The notes beneath the pieces are model-generated. The model was not told where the DNA came from, made no database searches, and saw nothing but the letters and a program-made list of their open reading frames with translations. 64,000 nt of DNA from Fomes fomentarius. Taxonomy: Eukaryota; Basidiomycota; Agaricomycetes; Polyporales; Polyporaceae. The position numbers and the translations under genes were made by a program. This document shows, piece after piece, positions 12,142 through 28,833 of this stretch (the first letter of the stretch is position 1; every line of letters starts with the position of its first letter). The stretch is taken from positions 620,001-684,000 of the forward strand of contig JABYQN010000003.1 in NCBI GenBank assembly GCA_022606135.1. The letters run 5' to 3'.

Positions 12142-13636
12142 ATGGCGTACGTTGATCACTGCCTTGTGGCACTGTCCATGCTAACACGCGCTGCCCTTCA
12201 GAGAGACAGCGAAGCCCGCAGCCACGTCCGACCAGCCTGCAATGACATTCGAAGAGAGAATAGAACACGCCAAACGCGCCTTCGCGCTCAAGAAGTACGA
12301 GCAGGCAGTGGATCACTACGCCTCAGCGTTAGAAATTCTGTGAGTTGCACGTCAATGGCGCGTCGGTGGCGCGTCCTGACCACACGCTACGCGACAGCGT
12401 GAAACAGTACGGCGAAAAGGCCCCCGAGACCGCGGACACGTACTTCGCATATGGCAAGGCACTACTAGAGAATGCAATTACGCAGAGCGGGGTGCTGGGA
12501 AAGGCGGACCCGGATGACTCGTTTGACGAGGACAATGGTGTGTTCTGTATACCCATACTGCTTGAGACCACACTCATCACCAATGCCGGGGATCACTTGA
12601 AGACGCTAGCAAGAGTGGAGCATTCCTATCTTTCTCCGGAGACGGGGATGACGAAGCTGTTGATCTGTTCGCTGAAGCTCAAAAGGCAGTGGACGAACAA
12701 GTTGCCGCGGAGGACGAGGGTGCCGACAACGGGGAGGAGTACGAAGACGACTTCAATGCTGCTTGGGATGTGCTCGAAGTCGCGCGTGCGATCTACGAGA
12801 AGCAGCAGGACGAGTCTGACGAACTGAAGCTCAAGCTCGCCGACGTCTTCATCACCCTCGGAGATGTGTCTCTAGAAACTGGTGCGCTCTGTTTCCCGAC
12901 GCGTCCAAACGCGCGCATGTTGACGGTGCCCTACAGAGAAATTCGACCAGGCAATCACAGATTACAGTGCCGGCCTAGCGCTGAAGACTGAGCTTCTGCC
13001 GCTATCCTCGCGTCAAATTGCGGAGGCGCACTATAAGCTCAGCATCGTTCTTGACCTCACATCGGGCCGACTGGGTGATTCTATAACCCATGCGGAACGT
13101 GCATTGGATAGCGTTGAAGCACGACTCGCCGAGCTGCGCGATGCGTTAAGTGGCCAGGGCTTGGTCAAGCCGGATGCGTCTGAGAATAGAGACGCCAAAG
13201 GCAAGGGCAAAGCGACCGGTCCCACTTTGCTTGGTGACGATGCTATCTCCCTCATGTCGAAAGGGCAGATGGAGGCAGAGGTGAAAGACCTCCAGGAACT
13301 CCGAGAAGACCTCGCGTTGAAGGTGCGCAGTGTTCTTGATTGTGACTTATTGCCTTCGTTCATGCTTGTGTACAGGTCGAAGAACTCAAGACATCGCCTA
13401 ACGCGCCAGCAGAGTCTGCACCGGCGTTGGTGGCCAAGGCACTGGACCAGGAACTGAATGCGCATACATCCGTAGGACCAACTGCCGAAGTCCGCGACCT
13501 CACAGGACTCGTGAAGAAGAAAAAGAAGAATCCCGATGCGGACACACCTTCCAACGGTACGGCCAAGCGCAAGGCAGAAGAGGAATGTGACGACGCACAG
13601 TCGGAAAAGAAGGCAAAGCTAGAGCAGGCCTCATGA
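12142..13636 (+). CDS. NASP/Sim3/Hif1-type histone chaperone (SHNi-TPR)
   Basis: Predicted histone H3-H4 chaperone of the N1/N2 family (NASP in animals, Sim3 in fission yeast, Hif1 in budding yeast), acting in histone supply and CENP-A or H3 handling in the nucleus. The start ATG GC is split by an intron (12147-12201) and gives MAETAKPAATSD. TPR1 reads AKRAFALKKYEQAVDHYASAL, and an acidic insertion (DEGADNGEEYEDDF) interrupts TPR2, as is typical of the family. TPR3 reads EKFDQAITDYSAGL and TPR4 reads AEAHYKLSIVLDL. A coiled coil follows (EVKDLQELREDLALKVEEL), and the C-terminus carries KKKKK and KRK nuclear signals. Five introns keep frame throughout. Length (about 420-430 residues) and domain order fit the family well. 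Confidence 0.92.
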
Positions 13637-13760
13637 CGGTAGCTGTACGGAAATTGGGTAGCTGTCAGACTTCCTACCATCTGTATCAATATTCTCTCCA
13701 TGTTCATTTGCTAATACACTGCTCTGTTATATTCTTCGCGTGCAACAAGTCCAGTGATCT

Positions 13761-15321
13761 TCATGACGGCACCGCCGATGCGTCGATCTTTCTGTGTTTG
13801 TACCGCTTTTTCCCCTCACCTACGCCAAACTCGCCCACTACATGGCCCTGCTCGCCCTTGCTCCTCAGCATATATTTGTATGTGACAAGCCCCTCCAGAC
13901 CGACAGGACCGCGGGCATGTATCCGTCCAGTGCTGATTCCGACTTCTGTGCCGAAGCCGTACCGGAATCCATCCGCAAACCGTGTACTCGCATTCACGAA
14001 CGTCCCGGCGGAATCAACTCCACGGCAGAACGTTGACGCAGCGCTTTCATCTTCGGCCACGATGCTGTCTGTGTGGTGCGATGAATGCGCGTTGATGTGG
14101 CTGATCGCGGCCTCGAGCGAAGGGACGGTGAGCACGGAGATCGTCAGGCTCAGATGCTCCGTGGTGTACGACTCTGGGGTCGAGGGCTCGACATGCGTGG
14201 CGAAGTTCGATGGAGCGGGGGATAACGATCGGAGGGCTGTGAGAGAAGGGGCATCGCAGAGTAACTTGACATTTGCGGCGAGAAGAGCTGTCGCGACTTC
14301 TGGCCATACGGTTTGCAAGACGCTTTCGTGCAGGATGAGCGTCTCTGCTGCGTTGCATGCCGCAGGGTAGTCGATCTGGACCGGCGAACAGTCAAATACT
14401 GCGCGAAGATGTATGTAATCAGAACCTAGTAACCTTTGAGTCCGCCACGACGCGCACGGCCTTCCTCGGGTCCGCAGAGGCATCTACATAGACCGAGCAC
14501 AGGCCATCCGCGTGCCCCATAACAGGGATCCGCGTGCTGTTTTGAATATTGCGCACGAGGCTGTTGCTACCCCGCGGGATGACTAGATCAATGTATTGGT
14601 CCAGCTCCAAGAGGGCGGAAACCTCGGCCCGCGTTTGAATAGTCTGGATGTAGTTCGATGAGATTGCCGTCTTCGACAGAGCGTTTTGGATAGCCTTGGA
14701 GAGAAGCTGTGTCGTCTCATTGGACTCCTTTCCGCCCTTCAGGATTGCGGCATTACCTGACAAATGGAGTGCTCAATATCATTATCACAACATCTATTCA
14801 GTGCGGATGGGTGCTCTACCAGATTTGATTGCAAGCGAGGCGATGTTCACGACGACCTCCGGACGGGCTTCGAAAATTACGAGGAGGACACCGATCGGGC
14901 ATGATACCCGGTAGAGTTCCAGATTGTCATCCAACTCTGAGGCATACGTGACGACGCCGTTTGGGTCAGGAAGTTCTGCGACGTCGGTGACCCCTTGCAA
15001 CATGGAGTCCCATTTGTCACCCTTGGTGAGGTCGAGCCTCTTCAGAAGCGAATTCGACATCCGGCCGGCGTCGACCTCCTTTTGAGCAGCCTGTAAGTCC
15101 ATCCAATACTCATCAGCACTGACAAAGATGACGTGCGATCATAAAGGGTGCACCTCAATATCTCGGCGGTTAGCCGCTAGGATAGCATCCTTTGCAGCCT
15201 CCAGCTCCCTGCGAATTTCCTGCAGTGCTTTGATTCGTTCCGAGGATGAGATGAGCTGTGATGCTTCAAAAGAAGCTTTTGCAACTTTAGCTATACTCTC
15301 TGCAACGCTTCCGGACCCCAT
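13761..15321 (-). CDS. PRO2: Gamma-glutamyl phosphate reductase (proline biosynthesis)
   Basis: NADPH-dependent reduction of gamma-glutamyl phosphate to glutamate-5-semialdehyde, the second step of proline synthesis; a cytosolic member of the aldehyde dehydrogenase superfamily (ProA/Pro2). The start is MGSGSVAESIAKVAKASFEAS. Landmarks in order: the cofactor-domain segment CPIGVLLVIFEARPEV, then GNAAILKGGKES, then VIPRGSNSLVRNIQ and GHADGLCSVYVD. The catalytic-cysteine motif is DYPAACNAAETLILH, and the closing motif is FVNASTRFADGFRYGFGTEVG with ARGPVGLEGL. Three introns are needed, at DIE/AAQ, SG/NAAIL and DSK/IDYP, all phase-consistent. Length is about 440-450 residues, as expected. Its 3' end converges on the NASP gene with about 120 bp between stop codons. 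Confidence 0.96.
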
Positions 15322-16838
15322 ATGAGTGATGCGAGCGATGAGTAAGTATTCGATGAGTGCTGCTCAAACGACTCAAGTGATGGTTGACTCGGAAAGCGCT
15401 TACCTTACATAACCTACATACGTCGCGTCGCGTGTTTACACGATCACATGACAGCTACCAGAACGAGCTTCAAATATCGGCGACCTCGCCCACGTTTGAT
15501 GCTGACACCTTTCCCGGAAACAGTGGTCGTCGAACTCAAGGTTCCTCGTTGAATGGAGGCGGGATAGCAGGGATCTGGTCATGATTAGTTCATTGGGAAT
15601 TACTTTCGGGCGTTTGATACATCGGTGACAACGGCAGTGTAAATACGCAGTGATGCATGATTGGAGCTGACCAGATTGAAGGGTTGGAATAGGTCCAGCG
15701 GGTTACGTTGCTGCCAGTGACGGGTTGACCTCTAGTGTATAGTAGTTCGATGGGGAGCCAATCTCATAACCTGATGGTTCCGGACGCCATCTTACTAAAT
15801 TTATGTCTCACGCCGTGTCACCACTGCACCAGGGAATCGCCCCTGTTCTCCAGCAGAAGCTTGCTTCTGGGTGTCAAACTAGCTGGCTCCTCTGTAGTCT
15901 CACTGGATGATCGTGTCGTATGAAAGTTGCAATCGGTGAGCTTCGGGGATCACTCCCATCTGCATGTGGCACCCTCACGGCCCAAGTCCAACAGAGGCTT
16001 CTTCGTGCACACATATCATACACGGGTGCTGTAGTGCTGACTCGCCTACGTTGTACTGCGAATTTTACGAACTTGCATGTCGGTCATTCGCATCCACCGA
16101 GTGAGGCACTACCTGAGGTTCAGAGCCACAGTCAGCAAGTAGGCGAAGAGAAAGTTCGGAGTCAAGAGTTATGACTGCGCAACCTTGTGCACTCATCCCA
16201 CAACGGCCAAGTTGGGAGGACGTGGAGACGGAAGGACAACCAAGGGAGCTCGCAATATACAATTAAGCCGGGTATCTTCTCAGCAAGAGATCAAAGTGTA
16301 CTGTCGTATCGTAACGAGAGACGACGCCACGCAGTCCCTTGCGTGCAAGGGACCGCTTGGAGCCGTAGGAGCGTCATGCCACCAAACCACCCAACCCAAC
16401 CAAACAGAAACCCAAGCCCCAACACCGACACCATGTCCACCCCGTCCTCCTCCCCATGGTGAGTGCAAGTAGTAGTGATGCTGTCCTTGTCTACAGTGGA
16501 CAAAGAACAGGATAACGAGAAACGAAAGCAGCAGATGTATGTGTGCATGTGCAGCGTGTGATTGTAGTAGATGAGAGAGCACGAGAACGAGGGGCAGTGG
16601 AGATAGAGAGCGTGAACGTAGGTCGCAAAAGGGAGTGCATGAGGATTGGGGGATTAGGAAGGGATTCAAGAGATCATCAAGAAGGTTGGAAGTGGGTGGG
16701 TCGTCAAAGTATACAAAGTGAGGAGAGACTGCAAACCACCCCACGAATAGAGAACCGGGTCCGAGAAGCACAAACATCCAACATCCAGCATCCAGCATCG
16801 AATGGCTAGCATCAACCAGGGCGACAACGTAAGATCAT
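15322..16838. other. Intergenic between PRO2 and the AP180 gene
   Basis: Contains the PRO2 promoter (left end) and the terminator side of the AP180 gene (right end). A polypurine stretch lies at about 16,500-16,700. Open frames here, including a hydrophobic minus-strand frame at 16280-16798, lack supporting features. Confidence 0.45.
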
Positions 16839-19800
16839 TTAGATGAGGGAGTGTTGCTGTTGTGGCTGCTGCTGCTTCGAGGGGTCGTTCAGGCCGTTGA
16901 TCCCATTCAACCCCGACCCGAAGCTACCAAACGTCCCCGTGCCGAACGATGGGGCGCCAGTGGTACTGGTGCCCAAGCCTCCAAGGCCAAACGGAGACAT
17001 CGATGAACCAAATCCGCTTCCAGTCGCACCGCCAGCCGTGCCTGTTGGTGGTGGCGATGTCGAATTCAGAAACGACGGTGTCGTGCCAAGGCCAACACCT
17101 GCAGAATTGGGATTGCTCGATGTCGTGAACATAGACGCACGGAACGGGTTGGCGCCGCCGAGCGCACCGGTAGCCTGCGGTCGCAAACCCACACCGAGCG
17201 ATGAGCCGACCCCAGTCGGCTGTCCACTCAGCCCAGGGAAGCCGGTGGTCTGCGAGGTGATTGTTGACCCGGGGTTCGACGATGGTGGTGACCCTCCGGG
17301 AGTGGAGGGCGCGGAGGGAATGGGAGGCAGTGAGTCAAGCAGGGCAGCGCCGAACGAAGACGACGGCTTGAACGGCTTCAGGCCGCTGAAGCCCGTCGCT
17401 TGCCTCTGCAAGGGCGCACCGCCTGCAGGTGACACGGAGATCGATGGCGCACTCGACGCAGAGGTAGCACCGGTCGGCTGTGAGGAGAGGGAAGAGAACA
17501 GACTGTCGGAGAACGCCGAGCCGGTCATGGTACTAGACGTCGGTTGAGAAGTGAGAGGGGAGGTGAACGTTGAGCCCGGCTTGGACGAGTCGTTGTTCCC
17601 AAGCGCGAACGACGAGGCAATGTTGGCCATGAGTGAGCCATTCGCATTCGCATTTGGCGAGCTCTGATTCGTGCTGCCATTGGTCTGTGCCGAGAAATTG
17701 GATCCAAAATTTCCCAGGGAAGGGAAGGTCCCCGTCTGCGTGGCCTGCTGTGATTGCTGTGACGGCGGCTGCTGCCCTTGTGACCCGACGTTGTTCTGGT
17801 TGCCGAAGCCCATCGCGATCTCCATAAGCGTTGGCGGTTTCGGCACGGGCGGCGCTGGCGTGACGGGCTGGCCGAACGGATTCCGTGAGCCAGTCTGATG
17901 CGTCTTCACAGGCTGCGCCGGCGGTGGTGAGGAAGAGGTGCCCGGGCCCGTGAGCGGCGCTGTTGCGGAGCGCGGGGGTGCCGACGACATCCCTGGAGAT
18001 GATGCAGACTGCGCGAACGGTTGGAAGATTGTTGGACCGTTCGAGCTGGGCGTGGGTGCACTAGTGAAGGAATTGGAGAAGGGAAAGGAAGGCTGGCCAC
18101 CTTGCGCTGGAGGGGTAGACTGTAGACCGAATGGTGATGTTTGGAACGGACCCGAATTCTGCGGGTAACTTTGTAGCTGGCCTGTAGGTTGAATCGGAAA
18201 CGGATTCGTGCTCGGGGGCGCGCCCATGGTCTGTCCACCAAAGGGCATCCCAGTGGACTGAGGGAATAGCGCACTTTGTCGGAAAGGATTGGAACCGGTC
18301 ATCTGAGGCTGGAGGAAGCCAGTCTGCTGAGGCGCCAAGAACGATTGGAAGGTCGGTTGTGCTTGCGGTTGGCCGGCTTGCATACCAAATGGATTCGTAT
18401 TCATCGGCATGGCGGTCTGCTGTGGCAAAATGAAGCCTGTAGGTTGCGCCTGAAGCTGAGGCTGACCGAAGGCTTGAGCTCCTAGTACAGCCCCAGTCAT
18501 CATTTGTTGCTGGAACGGATTCTGCATCGATTGCTGTTGGAAATACGTCGACGTCGGGCTGAGCAGAAGTCAGCGACGCACATCCGCGACTTCAAAGTAG
18601 GCTCCTACCTGTTGGTCTGTGGGTTGAACATCGTCTGTTGCTCTTCTTCTATCGCTGTGAAGAAGTCGATCATAGCCTTCTGTCCCGGTGTTTTGTCAGC
18701 TGAAGAATCCGTAGATTTCGACGAGCTGGCTTCCGCGGGCTTCGGTGATGGCGCTGGAACCCACACATGAGGTCATGGAAATTATGCGAATCATAGCTAT
18801 ACATACGCTTCTCAATGGGCTGTGGAGAAGGCTTGATGCCCAACTTCGCGTTGCGTTCGGCGGCTTCCTTCTGGGTCTTGTACTCTATCCTGTTCTGTTC
18901 AAAGTTGGGATCGTTCAAGTACTCTTCGAGGGAGCTTGCAAGAGATACGGGTGCCTAAGTGTCGCGATGAGTGCATCCCAGACGGGGCGAAACGACATAC
19001 ACGTACATGCCGTAGGTTAGGGATAGGAACGTTCAGAAGGTTCTGCAACTTCCTCGCCACGCCAAGGTACTCCACAACATGCTCTGTCTGTTTGCAGAAG
19101 TGCTTGTAGATACTCAGAGCATCCTGCGCGTCGATTTTTGACATCTCAAAGTAGTGCTCGAGAACGTTGATGACCCCCTCATTGCATGCCTGGAATAGGA
19201 TGAGGAGGTCTTTGACCAACATACGCAGGGCTGTGATGTTAAGCTCGTCCTCCAGATTGTCGAGGTAGAACTACAAGTGCACGCGGTAGGGCCTTGGTTG
19301 GACAAATTTCACGCATAGAGATGTTGGAGACGCACCCGGCAGTCAATCAGAGAGTCCACCATCCGTTGCACTATCTTCGTTTCCCTCAGCAAGCCCTTCT
19401 CCACCGTCATGACACGCAGTTTCCGCCCTGCCATCGTCTTGCTTCGCTGTAGGTTGCCCCCCGAGGGCGGTGCCGGTGCGCTCTTCCCCCGCTTCCGGCC
19501 GCCTTGTTCAAGCTCCTCATCTATGGCTTGAGAATTGCGCATGTCCCTGTTCGTCTCGGACTGGACGCGAATGGCATCGTGCTTTAACTCGCGGTAGGCA
19601 CGTATTCGCATGTCGAGATACTTTGAATAGTTCTGCAAGTTCTGTGGGGCCTGGTAGCCTGTCGGTGGGGAATGAGATCATGCCGCGCGCGTCAAGAGAC
19701 GGAAGCGATGCTCACCTTCCCAGTTGCCTGAGGACACGTTACGTAGCTTGAGAACGTCGGAGGCGGACAGGTATTGGAGGATGTTGTCTGTGGCGCCATT

Positions 19801-20118
19801 GCGGACCATTGTATGGAGAACGATGAGGGCCTTGAACACGACCTACGGAGAGATTACTAGGGATGAGACAGCACGAACGCTGTGCTCACGATGGCGTTCG
19901 GTTCGCGAAACCGCGGAGACAAAGCCTTGCAGACATCATGAACGGCGCCATCCTCTGACCAAGTAGCGGCAATTATGGGATCGAGGTACTGCGTGGGCGG
20001 ACAAGGGATGTCAGGTCAAGGATGCCATCGGGATGTGCGTGCGGCTGCGCACCTTGGACTTGGGCGGGGCGGCCTTGGGCTTGCAGGCAAGCTTGACTGT
20101 CTTCTCGAAGCTCGTCAT
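16839..20118 (-). CDS. AP180/CALM-type clathrin adaptor (ANTH domain) with xxTG/NPF tail
   Basis: Endocytic adaptor of the AP180/CALM/Yap1801 family, which binds PtdIns(4,5)P2 and clathrin coat partners at the plasma membrane. The ANTH domain opens the protein: MTSFEKTVKLACKPKA, where the Lys-rich start forms the lipid-binding patch, then YLDPIIAATW, ALIVLHTMVRNG, NYSKYLDMRIRAY, LRMLVKDLLILFQACNEG and HFCKQTEHVVEYLGVARKL, about 270-300 residues. A linker ends in AMIDFFTAIEDEQQTMFN. The large last exon (16839-18527) is a Gln/Pro/Ser/Gly-rich tail with six NPF tripeptides, known EH-domain ligands, and at least nine [LI]xxQxTG motifs, the consensus of the actin-regulating kinases Prk1/Ark1. There are at least seven introns in the N-terminal half. 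The gene diverges from the GH47 mannosidase. Confidence 0.95.
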
Positions 20119-20650
20119 GGGCGGCGAGAAAGAAGGGGAGAACGATGGCAGGAGTAGTGTACAGAACGAGGAACACGACGAGCTCAAGGAGACCAGCGTG
20201 AGAGTCTGAGGCCCGGCTTGGCGAACGCACTCGTCGAAGCCTCAGCCGATAACCTCGGGACACTCGGCGGAGCCGGCCGGGAAGCACTCACAAGGGGGCC
20301 GAACGGGGGACTTCCGATCCGAGAGCCGGGCAGAAGTGGGCGGATCGCCGGTTGTCTGTGAAGGCTCGCGTGCCGGACGCGGCACGGCCATATTGGCGCG
20401 ACAAGCAGCTTGGGTCTCTCCCTCACTCACGAGCTGCTGTAATGATGGATTTATATACAGTGCCAAGGGATTCGTTCTGAACACTCCTCCCACCCACTTC
20501 TTCAACTTGTCTCTCGACTTGTTTGTGTAACTCGCAGTATTCGCAGTGACCCCCGACAGTCGCACGGAGCGCTCCTCCCGCAGCAGCACTTGGCTGCGAC
20601 GATGGCCCCGGCGCATTTAATGTTTCCGTACGTCTTGTTCAACCTTATCC
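20119..20650. promoter_or_regulatory. Divergent promoter region, AP180 / GH47 mannosidase
   Basis: About 530 bp between two start codons on opposite strands, so both promoters should lie here. No specific element was identified; short frames in the interval are not supported as genes. Confidence 0.45.
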
Positions 20651-23097
<2,447 letters not shown>

Positions 23098-23944
23098 ACC
23101 TAGGCTATACTCTGCTCGAGTTAGAATCGAATTTGTTCTGATTTTGGGATTAAGTACTGATTGGTCGCATTTACATCGCATTGTACGACTATCCGACAAC
23201 ACAGCACACATCTCTAGGCTACTACCATCTTGTATATCGCGCTTCTAATGGGAAACATTGCGGTTAACAGGTTTCACCCCGTCCATGGCGTAGAGAGCAA
23301 CAACCACCGTGTTCCTTTCCCGGACTCCTACAGCCGGACTTTGGAAACACCAGCAGCACCCTTCTCCCGAGGAAGCAGAAGATGGGAAGTACATACTCAA
23401 TGTGCAGCATGGCTTATACATAGCTACTATGGGGATCTTCCGCGCTGGCTTCATGAATTCATGGTGGCCACTGGCCGAAGAGGGGATGATCGATCGGGAG
23501 TGGCTAAAAGCACATGATTATTGTGTGTGCTGATGGGACCTGTCCGGAATGGACAACGCTCCGGGCGGAACGACGACAGTCAGATGTTCCTCTCTCCTGA
23601 CGCTGGAAGTGTACTACCTGGTCCACCGATCCCAATTCAACGTGGTTTGTGGGATTGCTCTCGTACTGCTGTTGGATACCCTTCCGTGGTAAATAGCTTA
23701 TTACTGGGCTTCTTGCACAGAACACCTCAGGCTTCGCTCCGGAGATGTGGAGAAGGGGAAGCGCACGGGAGTGTCGTCAGCTGACGGGCGGGCCGGGGGA
23801 CCGGATTGGTACAAGTCTGAGTATCAGGTCGCGGATGATGGCATAGCAGAGCATGACACTCCTGTTTCTGCCAATAAGTATGGCCCCTGCCTGCGCACAA
23901 CCGCCCGCTAAACTCTCTCCCACCACCGCACATCCATCTCCACC
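23098..23944. other. Intergenic, upstream of glycerol kinase
   Basis: Holds the GH47 3' end and the glycerol kinase promoter. A short frame at 23309-23533 (ends KAHDYCVC) has no recognisable features and is not called. Nothing else was identified. Confidence 0.45.
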
Positions 23945-26141
<2,197 letters not shown>

Positions 26142-27210
26142 GTCGTGAGGTGGGCCCCTGCAGTGCGTGCAGATCCACGGGAGAGAATAGAAGTGAATGT
26201 CTTCGACTTGTATTATACACCTATTGATGTCTACTATCTAGCACCAATGTATCAATGTGCGGTGCTGTGTCTTGTGAGAGATAACGTTAACAAGACACGG
26301 CCAGCTGAGTAGTAAGTATTGAGTACTGAACGCCAGATGTTTCGTCCCCAGGCGCAGGATCAATAAAGAATAATAATAATAATCTTCAATTTAATGGGAG
26401 CGGCAATTACGTAACACTAGGGTTGGAAGAGCATCTATAACCCCTGTTGAACGTTGAACGTTGACCCTTGTCCCTCCTCAAATTCTCCATATTCCAGGGG
26501 AGATACTGTGGTTGGCTACGAGCGTCGGGCACCTGAATCATCTCGCGCCGCCCTGTCGCGGCTCAACAGCGCTTATCATGGACCATCACACATCTGCGTC
26601 AACCATGATGTCTGCTCCGCCTTCGTCACCAAGGGTTATCCCACCTACCTCGCGAGACTACCTACTCCTCGTGTCTGTCTCCCGCAGGGACATCGAGTTA
26701 CCCGTGTATACGCGGTGAGACTCGACTGGGAGTGCATCTACCGTTGGGGAGAGATTTTGTACGACGAGGTCTATCCCGGCAAGCGCGAGCAGATGTCATC
26801 AGAGGATTTTCGCAAAGCTCTAAGGCGCTTGCAGACGCTTACGGTGAACTACATGGTTCACAGAATATACTGCGAATTCCCCAACATTCCCATCCTACGC
26901 CGCGCCTCCCTCTTGGTCTCGTGTCCTCGGTTGTCGTGATTGTTTGTCTTCAAGGATAACAGTTCGAACGAAGCTCTTCATGCGCCGCTCGACCCGGCGG
27001 ACGTGGTAAGCGTGAAGAGTTTCATCGGAGTGGAGAAGCAAGGTGCGAAGTGGTACCATGTGGATCACGAAGACGACTAGAGGTGCGTGCATAGAGTTCG
27101 TGGCGATAGCTTCCAGAACTGAGAGATTGCTCCCGTAGGGTCGCACGTGGGTAGTATTGCATATTCTAGTCAGAACGCGCTCTACAACCGCAGAACAAGA
27201 TGTTCTAGAG
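26142..27210. other. Intergenic with a weak candidate frame
   Basis: A frame with ATG at about 26578 and the overlapping frame 26454-26939 include a plausible-looking segment (RWGEILYDEVYPGKREQM then EDFRKALRRLQTL), but I find no complete gene model and no known domain. The 3' region of glycerol kinase includes an AT-rich stretch at about 26360-26390 (repeated ATA). Confidence 0.3.
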
Positions 27211-27268
27211 TTTTTCGAGTTTTTCGAAACTTTCGAATGGGGATGGGCAGCGCCCGTTAGCCGGTGTC
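27211..27268 (+). repeat. Left inverted arm of the 27-28 kb element
   Basis: TTCGAA-rich outer part followed by the 21-bp core at 27237-27257 and TTAGCCGGTGTCC. It pairs with 28153-28217 in inverted orientation. Confidence 0.7.
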
Positions 27269-28152
27269 CAGTTCACACGGGTCCAAGCGCCCACGAAACG
27301 AGGAGAGATAACTCCTTTCCTCACATCTAAGCGAGATATACCGGATTCAGTGGTCCATTGTTCAAACTCCGACTAGGATCAACGGTCCTCACTGTGCAGT
27401 GATACGCAACAGTATTCCTGAAGTGCAACATCCACATCTAGACGTAGACACAACAATCATTCATGTGCCGGAGTATAGAAGTCATAGCAGGTACTTGGAC
27501 ATTCGTTGAAAATGAGTCTTCAATGCCAGACCTGCCATGAGGACTCGGACTCGCCTCCATGATGTTTGTAGTCACCTCTCACGTCGTAGTTGTGGCCTGG
27601 GCCTCCTCAATTTGCACCTCTGGTGCTCTGCTGTAAGCATCAATCTGGGGTTCCTCGAAGTGCAGGTGGAGGCAGCCTGACTCGGAGAGGCTCCGTCGTC
27701 CGATGTACTGGTGAGAGACTGAGAGGGGTAGGAATAGGAGTAAGGGATGAATTGCATCCATTATCCTTGTTAACTGATGAATTAATGAGATACATCTTCT
27801 GCTGCAAGATTTTTGTGTAGTACAATGTAGACTCGGATGTCATTCTGCATGGCACAGGAGGCCAAAATGCGCGCTTATATGCTCGATATGTTTGTTCGTC
27901 CATGTCTTCGGTGCTATTCCACATGATGACAATCGGTCAGGGATTGTTGTAGAATATATCCTTCTGTATCAATCCCACAACTAAAAAAATGAAATGGTGA
28001 GGAATAAGAGGTGGGATCTGCTGTACAAGCCATGTACCATCGTCCCGCCGTAAGCGAGCGGAGTTTTTCCATGCCGATGAGGGGCCGTGTAATCACTTGG
28101 GAGATAAGAGTCCTGACATCTATCCGAGTGTTACGCGGCTCCTAGACGCCCG

Positions 28153-28217
28153 GACGCCGGCTAAGCTCGCTAAGACGGGCGCTGCCCATCCCCATTTCGA
28201 ATGTCTTCGAATTTTTG
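28153..28217 (-). repeat. Right inverted arm of the 27-28 kb element
   Basis: Reverse complement of the left arm. The core at 28176-28196 is identical over 21 bp, with TTCGAA hexamers on the outer side and GGACGCCGGCTAAG on the inner side; a short insertion separates core and inner block relative to the left arm. Confidence 0.7.
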
Positions 28218-28833
28218 GCGCCAACTTGAACTCATCCGGATGCGCAGTCGGGCATTTTGCCTACCGAAACAGCTGTTGCGGACGCCCTCCACCTCTCAAG
28301 TCTTAGATCTCAGCACCCCTCCTGTTCCCTCTCCCGGTGTTCTCACCGTCTCACTAAGTTCCTACCGGCACATTGTATCAATAACACATGATATGTAGAC
28401 AACCCACAGCGCAGAAAGGTCGATCATTGGTCTGTCGAATGCACCGCGATTCGACCCGAATTCCTCGAGTTCAAGCCATCCATGACCGCACGTCGTGACT
28501 GAAAGAGATAGCTTCAACCCTGGCGATCGGAATTACCATGTATGGACACCTTCACCACACCTTTGCTCAGCATACCGGACCTCGGTAAGTCCTAGATATC
28601 AACAGGAAAGCATCCATTCTCCTGCACTCCCTCCCGCGAGTATGCCTAGGTGAGCACGGACCTAGCGTCCTTAGTCGCCGCTGGAATTGTCCAGATGGAA
28701 TTGCCCAGAAAAACAGGCACACATCCACAGTGTGGCGGCGCTGCATACCCGATCAATACACCCTGACGGAAGGTCCATATCATGACACTCATCCTCTCCA
28801 ATCTACTTACATCTCATCTCTCTTCCCGCCACC
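28218..28833. other. Intergenic, upstream of the single-exon orphan
   Basis: No gene seen. A CT-rich run just before 28834 (CATCTCATCTCTCTTCCCGCC) resembles the pyrimidine-rich leaders common upstream of basidiomycete start codons. Confidence 0.4.

Larger units (their letters stand above)
27211..28217. mobile_element. Putative non-autonomous inverted-repeat element, about 1 kb
   Basis: Two inverted arms of about 60 bp face each other. The left arm (27211-27268) and the reverse complement of the right arm (28153-28217) share a perfect 21-bp core (27237-27257 and 28176-28196) that includes GGATGGGCAGCGCCCG. Outside the core each arm carries two TTCGAA hexamers at slightly different spacing. 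Inside it both have a TTAGCCGG-type block, separated in the right arm by an insertion. The interior of about 900 bp has no transposase frame. This fits a MITE-like remnant of a DNA transposon, but no target-site duplication was found, and family and exact ends are unknown. Confidence 0.5.

Noticed and set aside
16280..16798. Hydrophobic minus-strand frame of 172 codons downstream of AP180
   Set aside because: Low-complexity His/Leu/Ser content from a purine-biased strand; no start context or homologous feature.
16843..17547. Long plus-strand frame of 234 codons, Pro/Gly-rich
   Set aside because: It is the antisense shadow of the low-complexity AP180 tail; its composition mirrors the real coding strand and it has no independent support.
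23309..23533. 74-codon frame upstream of glycerol kinase ending KAHDYCVC
   Set aside because: No domain, no conserved-looking core, overlapping frames on both strands; most likely chance.
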